Positions 5,906 through 9,825 of a stretch of 9,825 nt of DNA are shown in pieces; position 1 is the stretch's first letter, and each line of letters opens with the position of its first letter. Source of the DNA: Bacteroidota bacterium (lineage in GTDB: Bacteria > Bacteroidota > Bacteroidia > UKL13-3); assembly GCA_947460565.1 (NCBI GenBank), contig CANHJJ010000052.1, positions 1 through 9,825 of the forward strand, read 5' to 3'. A program made the position numbers and the translations under genes. Under the pieces are notes generated by a model. The model was not told where the DNA came from. It did not search any database and worked only from the letters and a program-made list of their open reading frames with translations.

Positions 5906-6082
5906 ATGAAAGCTCAATCTATAGTATTGGATAAAAAGAAATATTTTTTAATCGAGGAAAGCGAGTACCTCGGTTTGAAAGAAGATATTGCCGATTTGAA
6001 AAAAGTCTTTGAAAGAAGATCGGAAAATGGAGTAGAGGCTAATGTTTTTTTTGCAAATCTAAAAACCAAGAAGAAAAAATAG
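5906..6082 (+). CDS. Small antitoxin of a RelE-type toxin-antitoxin module
   Basis: The product is 58 aa from the ATG at 5906; an in-frame TTG at 5891 lies inside the -7-like box and is not preferred. The N-terminal half (VLDKKKYFLIEESEYLGL) resembles the Phd/YefM-like pattern of a beta hairpin followed by 'V-x-I-x-x-x-E-Y'. It then runs into a helix (KEDIADLKKVFERRSENG) and a basic Lys-rich tail. The pairing with the toxin is shown by the 4-base gap to the RelE gene in the same direction. By analogy it would bind and neutralise the toxin and repress its own promoter. It is short for such antitoxins (usually 70-90 aa), so the DNA-binding part may be reduced. The family assignment is tentative; the antitoxin role rests mainly on context. 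Confidence 0.75.
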   Translation: MKAQSIVLDKKKYFLIEESEYLGLKEDIADLKKVFERRSENGVEANVFFANLKTKKKK

Positions 6083-6086
6083 AGCT

Positions 6087-6347
6087 ATGAAGCTTTATCA
6101 GGTTATTATTAAAGAGTCTGCTCAAAAACAGATTAAGAAAGTGTCTACTGTTTATTTATCGAAAATAAAAACAGCCATTTTAGACCTTCAACACAATCCA
6201 CGACCTATAAACAGCAAGAAATTAGTAGGAAGCAAAAGTGTTTACCGAATTAGGGTGGGTGTTTATCGAATTGTGTATGAAATTATTGATAAAGAGTTAT
6301 TTGTATATGTAGTTGATGTTGACCATCGAAAAGATATTTATAAATAA
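6087..6347 (+). CDS. RelE/ParE-family toxin
   Basis: The product is 86 aa, the usual length for RelE-family toxins. The core motif is unmistakable: YRIRVGVYRIVYEI (53-66), then a beta strand LFVYVVDVDHRKDIYK to the end. Basic residues R54, R56, R61 and R81, with H80 and Y85, occupy the places where RelE carries its RNA-cleaving residues. This suggests a ribosome-dependent mRNA endonuclease rather than a gyrase-poisoning ParE, though the split is not certain from sequence alone. The N-terminus is a helix pair (ESAQKQIKKV to LDLQHNP), followed by the typical K-L-V-G-S. The gene is complete with no frameshift and starts 4 bases after the antitoxin stop, so it is translated from the same message. 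Confidence 0.92.
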   Translation: MKLYQVIIKESAQKQIKKVSTVYLSKIKTAILDLQHNPRPINSKKLVGSKSVYRIRVGVYRIVYEIIDKELFVYVVDVDHRKDIYK

Positions 6348-6463
6348 TCTCAGTTTAATTTGCACGAATAAACTATCTAAATTAGTTTAGCAATTCACAC
6401 CCTCCATTTTCATTATTTCATGCTGCAAAAAACTGCTATATTCGCAGCTCTATTAAAAAAATT
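6348..6463 (+). promoter_or_regulatory. Spacer before sucA with promoter-like -7 box
   Basis: TATATTCG at 6437-6444 fits the TAnnTTCG form of the -7 box, with a weak TTTC at 6416-6419 (17 bases) in place of TTTG. It would give a leader of about 14 bases before the sucA ATG. Earlier in the spacer, TAAACTA (6369-6375) and TAGTTTA (6383-6389) form a 7-bp AT-rich inverted repeat with no U-tract. This is at best a weak terminator or an operator-like site. Confidence 0.45.
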
Positions 6464-9184
6464 ATGGATAAATTCTCGTACATTTCCAATGCCGATGTGG
6501 CGGCAATCGATAATCTATATCAACAATATAAAGCGGATGCAGAATCTGTTGACTTTGGTTGGAAGAAGTTTTTTGAAGGTTTCGAAATGGGTGAACAAAA
6601 ATTCAATAGTTCTTCCAAATCTGTTGTGCTTTCAGAAGATATACTGAAAGAGATAAATGTGTTGAATTTAATAAAAGGCTATCGTACTCGTGGGCATTTG
6701 TTTACAAGAACCAATCCTGTGCGTGAGCGAAGAAAATATGCCCCAAGTCTGGATATTGAAAACTTTGGTTTGACCAAAAGCGATTTGGATAAAACTTTTA
6801 ATGCGGGTGTGGAAATAGGCTTGGGAGTGGCCAAATTGAATGATATTATTGCCCATTTAGAAAAAACGTATTGCGAAAGTATTGGTGCCGAATACGCATA
6901 CATCCGTCAGCCCAACAAGTTAGAATGGTTACAAAAGAAAATGGAGGGTGGCAAAAACATACCAAATCTTGATATAGACGATAAACGACATATTCTTTCA
7001 AAACTGAACCAAGCCACCGTTTTCGAAAATTTTATCCATACCAAATTTGTAGGGCAAAAAAGATTTTCTTTAGAAGGGCTTGAAACCCTTATTCCTGCTT
7101 TAGATTCTGTTATTCAGTTTGGTGCCGAGTTAGGAGTTGAGGAATTTGTTTTGGGTATGGCTCACCGTGGAAGGTTGAATGTGCTTGCCAATATCATGGG
7201 CAAATCATATGAGGCAATTTTTAAAGAGTTTGAAGGTAAAGGTGCTGAAGAAGAAGGTATTTTTGAAGGGGATGTAAAATACCATTTAGGTTTTAGCAGC
7301 GAGCTAGAAACCCGAAATGGAAAGAAAATCAAATTGAATTTGGTTCCAAATCCTTCTCACTTAGAAACAGTAAATCCTGTGGTGAAGGGATTAACACGTG
7401 CCAAATTAGACAAGAAATACAACAGTGACATTGATAAAGTAGCGCCTATACTCATTCATGGAGATGCTTCAGTGGCAGGCCAAGGTGTTGTATATGAAGT
7501 ATTGCAAATGGCGGGTTTGAAGGCCTATTCTGTTGGTGGTTGCATTCATATTGTTACCAATAACCAAATTGGATTTACTACCAATTATACGGATGCTCGT
7601 ACTTCCACTTATTGCACGGATGTCGCTAAAACCACATTATGTCCCGTTTTCCATGTGAACGCTGATGATGTAGAGGCGGTAGTTTATACAGTGAAATTAG
7701 CAATGGAATATCGTCAAGAGTTCAATAGCGATGTGTTTATTGATTTATTAGGATACAGGAAGTATGGACACAACGAAGGTGATGAGCCTCGCTTTACGCA
7801 ACCATTGCTATACAAAGCCATTGCATCGCATCTAAACCCTAGAGAAATATACAACCAAAAATTGTTAAGCGCAGGAAGCGTTGAAGCTGATTTGGCCAAG
7901 GAAATGGACAAAGAGTTTCGCAGTGTTTTGCAAGAAAAATTAGAGGAAGCTAAAGCAGCTGAAGTTTCAAAAGCAGTTAACTTTTTAGAAAGCCATTGGG
8001 AAGGTTTCCGTTCCGCTCGTAAAGAAGATTTTGATAATTCTCCTGATACATCAGTTAGCAAAGAATTATTCGTAAAACTAGCTGATAAACTCAGCAATAT
8101 TCCTGCAGATTTCAACGCTTTTAGTAAGATTAGCAAATTATTTGGCGACAGAAAAAACATGATTAAAACCGATAGCTTTGATTGGGCTATGGGAGAGTTA
8201 ATGGCTTATGCTACCTTGGCCAATGAAGGCCATAATGTGCGTATGACAGGACAAGATTGCGAACGTGGTACTTTCTCTCATCGTCATGCCATTATTCGTC
8301 CTGAGGATAGCGAAGAGGCCTACAATATTTTTGAAAGCTTAGGTGAAGATAAAAAAGCAAAAGTCGAGTTTTATAATTCCTTGTTGAGCGAATATGCTGT
8401 GCTTGGTTTTGAGTATGGTTATAGCATGTTAAGTCCAAATGATTTAACCATTTGGGAAGCCCAATTTGGTGATTTTGGAAATGGTGCACAAATCATCATC
8501 GATCAATATTTGGCAAGTGCCGAAACCAAATGGAAAACCTATAGCGGCCTAACATTAATGTTGCCGCATGGCTACGAAGGACAAGGACCTGAGCACAGCT
8601 CTGCACGCCTTGAAAGATACTTACAATTATGTGCCAATTGGAATATGCAAGTATGTAATGTTACCTCACCGGCTAACTATTTCCATGTATTACGCAGACA
8701 ATTGAAAAACGATTACCGTTTGCCATTGGTGCTTATGACACCTAAGAGTTTATTACGCCATCCAATGTGTGTAAGCAAGCTTGAAGACTTTACCACAGGT
8801 GGATTTAAAGAAGTGATTGATGATACTTTTGTGGATACCAAAAAGGTAAAACGTGTATTGTTATGTACAGGTAAAATCTATTATGAATTATTAGAGCGCC
8901 AACAATCAACTAAGAGAAAAGATGTGGCCATTGTGCGTGTGGAGCAATTGTACCCAATGCCTGAAAAACATTTGGCAGCTATCTATGATAAATACAAAGG
9001 TGCTGAGTTCTGTTGGGTACAAGAAGAACCTAAAAACATGGGTGCTTGGTTGTATCTACTTCGTTGGGATAACAATATGCATTTGAAACGTATAAGTCGT
9101 GAAAGTAGTGCATCGCCTGCTACAGGTTTTAGCAAGGTGCATGCTAAAGAACAATTGGCTCTTATTGATATGGCATTTAACTAA
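6464..9184 (+). CDS. sucA: 2-oxoglutarate dehydrogenase E1 component
   Basis: The product is 906 aa, close to E. coli SucA (933 aa). It is the thiamine-diphosphate-dependent E1 that decarboxylates 2-oxoglutarate and passes the succinyl group to the lipoyl arm of SucB, in the cytosolic TCA-cycle complex. The N-terminal E2-binding segment is at about residues 5-45 (YISNADVAAIDNLYQQYKAD). The ThDP domain contains GMAHRGRLNVL (231-241), NPSHLETVNP (296-305), GDASVAGQGVVYE (333-345) and NNQIGFTT (366-373); the GDx...NN pair is the metal and diphosphate site. GYRKYGHNEGDEP (430-442) is conserved. The second half has GQDCERGTFSHRHA (596-609) and PHGYEGQGPEHSSAR (701-715). The C-terminal domain includes RVEQLYPMP and QEEPKNMGAW. 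A long antisense frame at 7714-8160 is a shadow. sucB does not follow; lptC starts 7 bases later. Confidence 0.99.
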   Translation: MDKFSYISNADVAAIDNLYQQYKADAESVDFGWKKFFEGFEMGEQKFNSSSKSVVLSEDILKEINVLNLIKGYRTRGHLFTRTNPVRERRKYAPSLDIENFGLTKSDLDKTFNAGVEIGLGVAKLNDIIAHLEKTYCESIGAEYAYIRQPNKLEWLQKKMEGGKNIPNLDIDDKRHILSKLNQATVFENFIHTKFVGQKRFSLEGLETLIPALDSVIQFGAELGVEEFVLGMAHRGRLNVLANIMGKSYEAIFKEFEGKGAEEEGIFEGDVKYHLGFSSELETRNGKKIKLNLVPNPSHLETVNPVVKGLTRAKLDKKYNSDIDKVAPILIHGDASVAGQGVVYEVLQMAGLKAYSVGGCIHIVTNNQIGFTTNYTDARTSTYCTDVAKTTLCPVFHVNADDVEAVVYTVKLAMEYRQEFNSDVFIDLLGYRKYGHNEGDEPRFTQPLLYKAIASHLNPREIYNQKLLSAGSVEADLAKEMDKEFRSVLQEKLEEAKAAEVSKAVNFLESHWEGFRSARKEDFDNSPDTSVSKELFVKLADKLSNIPADFNAFSKISKLFGDRKNMIKTDSFDWAMGELMAYATLANEGHNVRMTGQDCERGTFSHRHAIIRPEDSEEAYNIFESLGEDKKAKVEFYNSLLSEYAVLGFEYGYSMLSPNDLTIWEAQFGDFGNGAQIIIDQYLASAETKWKTYSGLTLMLPHGYEGQGPEHSSARLERYLQLCANWNMQVCNVTSPANYFHVLRRQLKNDYRLPLVLMTPKSLLRHPMCVSKLEDFTTGGFKEVIDDTFVDTKKVKRVLLCTGKIYYELLERQQSTKRKDVAIVRVEQLYPMPEKHLAAIYDKYKGAEFCWVQEEPKNMGAWLYLLRWDNNMHLKRISRESSASPATGFSKVHAKEQLALIDMAFN

Positions 9185-9191
9185 TTCAAAC

Positions 9192-9731
9192 ATGAAACAT
9201 TTCATCCTCATATCCTTTGTCTTGCTTTTGTTTGCTTCGTGCAAAGAAGAGAACATGGAAAAGATTAAAGTTTTTGTAAAAGAAAACGACCTGCCTGTGG
9301 AGGATGGAAGCAATGTGGAGATAAACTATACCGACTCTGGCTATGTGAAGGCGCGTGTGTTTGCGCCTGTATTGCAACGCTACGAAAACGAAATAAAATC
9401 ACAAACCAAAATGCCCAAAGGCATTACTGTTTACTTTTACGGCAAAGGCAAAAAAATAAACAGCTACTTAAAAGCCAAGTATGCCATACGCGACAGCCGC
9501 CTAAGGGTGATGACTGCCAGAAACGATGTGATAGTGGTGAATGTGAATGGCGATACTTTGAAAACCGAAGAGCTTATTTGGGACGAAGCCACCAACAAAA
9601 TATCTACCCAAAAATTTGTGAGTGTGAAACAAACCGACCGTATCATTTACAGCGATGGTTTGGAAACCAATACCGATTTTTCTAACTATAAATTTTTTAA
9701 CATCAAAGGGGTTTTAAGCCTGAAACAATAA
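9192..9731 (+). CDS. lptC: LPS export protein LptC (lipoprotein form)
   Basis: The product is 179 aa from the ATG at 9192; the upstream in-frame extension overlaps sucA and would bury the signal peptide. Residues 1-17 form a lipoprotein signal (MKHFILISFVLLLFASC) with lipobox F-A-S-C17, whereas E. coli LptC keeps a transmembrane anchor. The mature part is a beta-jellyroll-like array: GYVKARVFAPVLQRYENE, KGITVYFYGKGKKI, LKAKYAIRDSRLRVMTARNDVIVVN, DTLKTEELIWDE and the C-terminal IIYSDGLETNTDFSNYKFFNIKG. These match the Bacteroidota LptC family, which hands lipopolysaccharide from the LptB2FG ABC transporter to LptA. It starts 7 bases after sucA and its stop overlaps the next start (TAATG), so all three are probably on one transcript. 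Confidence 0.87.
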   Translation: MKHFILISFVLLLFASCKEENMEKIKVFVKENDLPVEDGSNVEINYTDSGYVKARVFAPVLQRYENEIKSQTKMPKGITVYFYGKGKKINSYLKAKYAIRDSRLRVMTARNDVIVVNVNGDTLKTEELIWDEATNKISTQKFVSVKQTDRIIYSDGLETNTDFSNYKFFNIKGVLSLKQ

Positions 9732-9825
9732 TGGAAAAGTGGATTTTACGTAATTGGCTTATCTTGGCAATAGCATGTCTTTTGGTGGCTTTTTATATCT
9801 CAGTTTTCGAGAATTTTGTAGAAGG
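9731..9825 (+). CDS. N-terminus of an inner-membrane protein (3' end missing)
   Basis: Only 31 complete codons are visible. The start codon overlaps the lptC stop by one base (TAATG), a translational-coupling arrangement. The first residues are MEKWILRN, followed by a hydrophobic segment (WLILAIACLLVAFYISVF), then ENFVEG. This is a membrane anchor with a short positively charged cytoplasmic N-terminus, or an uncleaved signal. It does not look like the CNNM/hemolysin-type transporter that follows lptC in some Bacteroidota. The family cannot be named from this fragment. Confidence 0.65.
   Translation, partial: MEKWILRNWLILAIACLLVAFYISVFENFVE

Noticed and set aside
6369..6389. AT-rich inverted repeat between the toxin and sucA as a terminator or attachment site
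   Set aside because: The 7-bp stem is all A/T except one pair, has no U-tract and no matching copy elsewhere in the window; it is too weak to call.
7714..8160. 148-codon frame on the minus strand inside sucA
   Set aside because: It lies wholly antisense to an unambiguous, full-length sucA; its Ser/Leu-rich composition is that of a shadow frame.
9099..9191. Upstream extension of lptC into sucA
   Set aside because: It would overlap sucA and place 31 residues before a perfect lipoprotein signal; the ATG at 9192 is the natural start.
9192..9731. lptC looks slightly richer in G/C codons than its neighbours, hinting at transfer
   Set aside because: The difference is mild by eye, LptC is a core gene, and it is tightly packed with flanking genes; no boundary or mobile element supports transfer.

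Overview
The window looks like chromosomal core sequence from an AT-rich member of the Bacteroidota. The case rests on several independent signs. There is an outer membrane beta-barrel protein of the PorT-like type. There are three proteins with lipoprotein signal peptides. GlmU appears as the alternative Bacteroidetes-type protein, and L31 as the cysteine-free type B form. LptC is itself a lipoprotein. Shine-Dalgarno sequences are largely absent, and there are promoter-like TAnnTTTG / TAnnTTCG boxes of the kind read by the Bacteroidota primary sigma factor. A sphingobacterial or chitinophagal relative is plausible, but the genus cannot be fixed from this sequence.

Layout. Bases 3-545 hold the 3' part of an outer membrane barrel gene, followed by a previously easy-to-miss 50-residue lipoprotein frame (564-716) whose last codons form a perfect hairpin. 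On the minus strand a PyrR-like phosphoribosyltransferase (861-1358) is divergent from rpmE2 (1540-1788), which has its own promoter and a strong intrinsic terminator. A GlmU-like nucleotidyltransferase/acetyltransferase (1885-3087) and tpiA (3117-3881) follow, probably co-transcribed. Next come a charge-segregated, aspartate-rich 82-residue protein with its own promoter-like box (4026-4274), a convergent lipoprotein gene (4279-4839, minus), and a LuxE-like acyl-adenylating protein (4838-5830). The last two are divergent and their start codons overlap in a single CATG. A compact RelE-type toxin-antitoxin pair (5906-6347) sits before sucA (6464-9184), which runs directly into lptC (9192-9731) and the beginning of a membrane protein gene (9731 to the edge).

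How the genes relate. Most are housekeeping: translation (L31), cell-wall precursor synthesis (GlmU-like), glycolysis (TpiA), the TCA cycle (SucA) and lipopolysaccharide transport (LptC). The accessory parts are the toxin-antitoxin pair, the LuxE-like/lipoprotein divergent pair, the acidic protein and the small lipoprotein. The points most worth a second look are the overlapping divergent starts, the acidic protein, the LuxE-like protein with a near-terminal cysteine and no LuxC partner, and sucA being joined to lptC rather than sucB. I see no clear sign of a large new defence or biosynthetic system. No tRNA, rRNA, CRISPR array, insertion sequence or prophage gene was seen. No stretch over 300 bases is without a candidate gene; 546-860 would be one if the small lipoprotein frame is not real.
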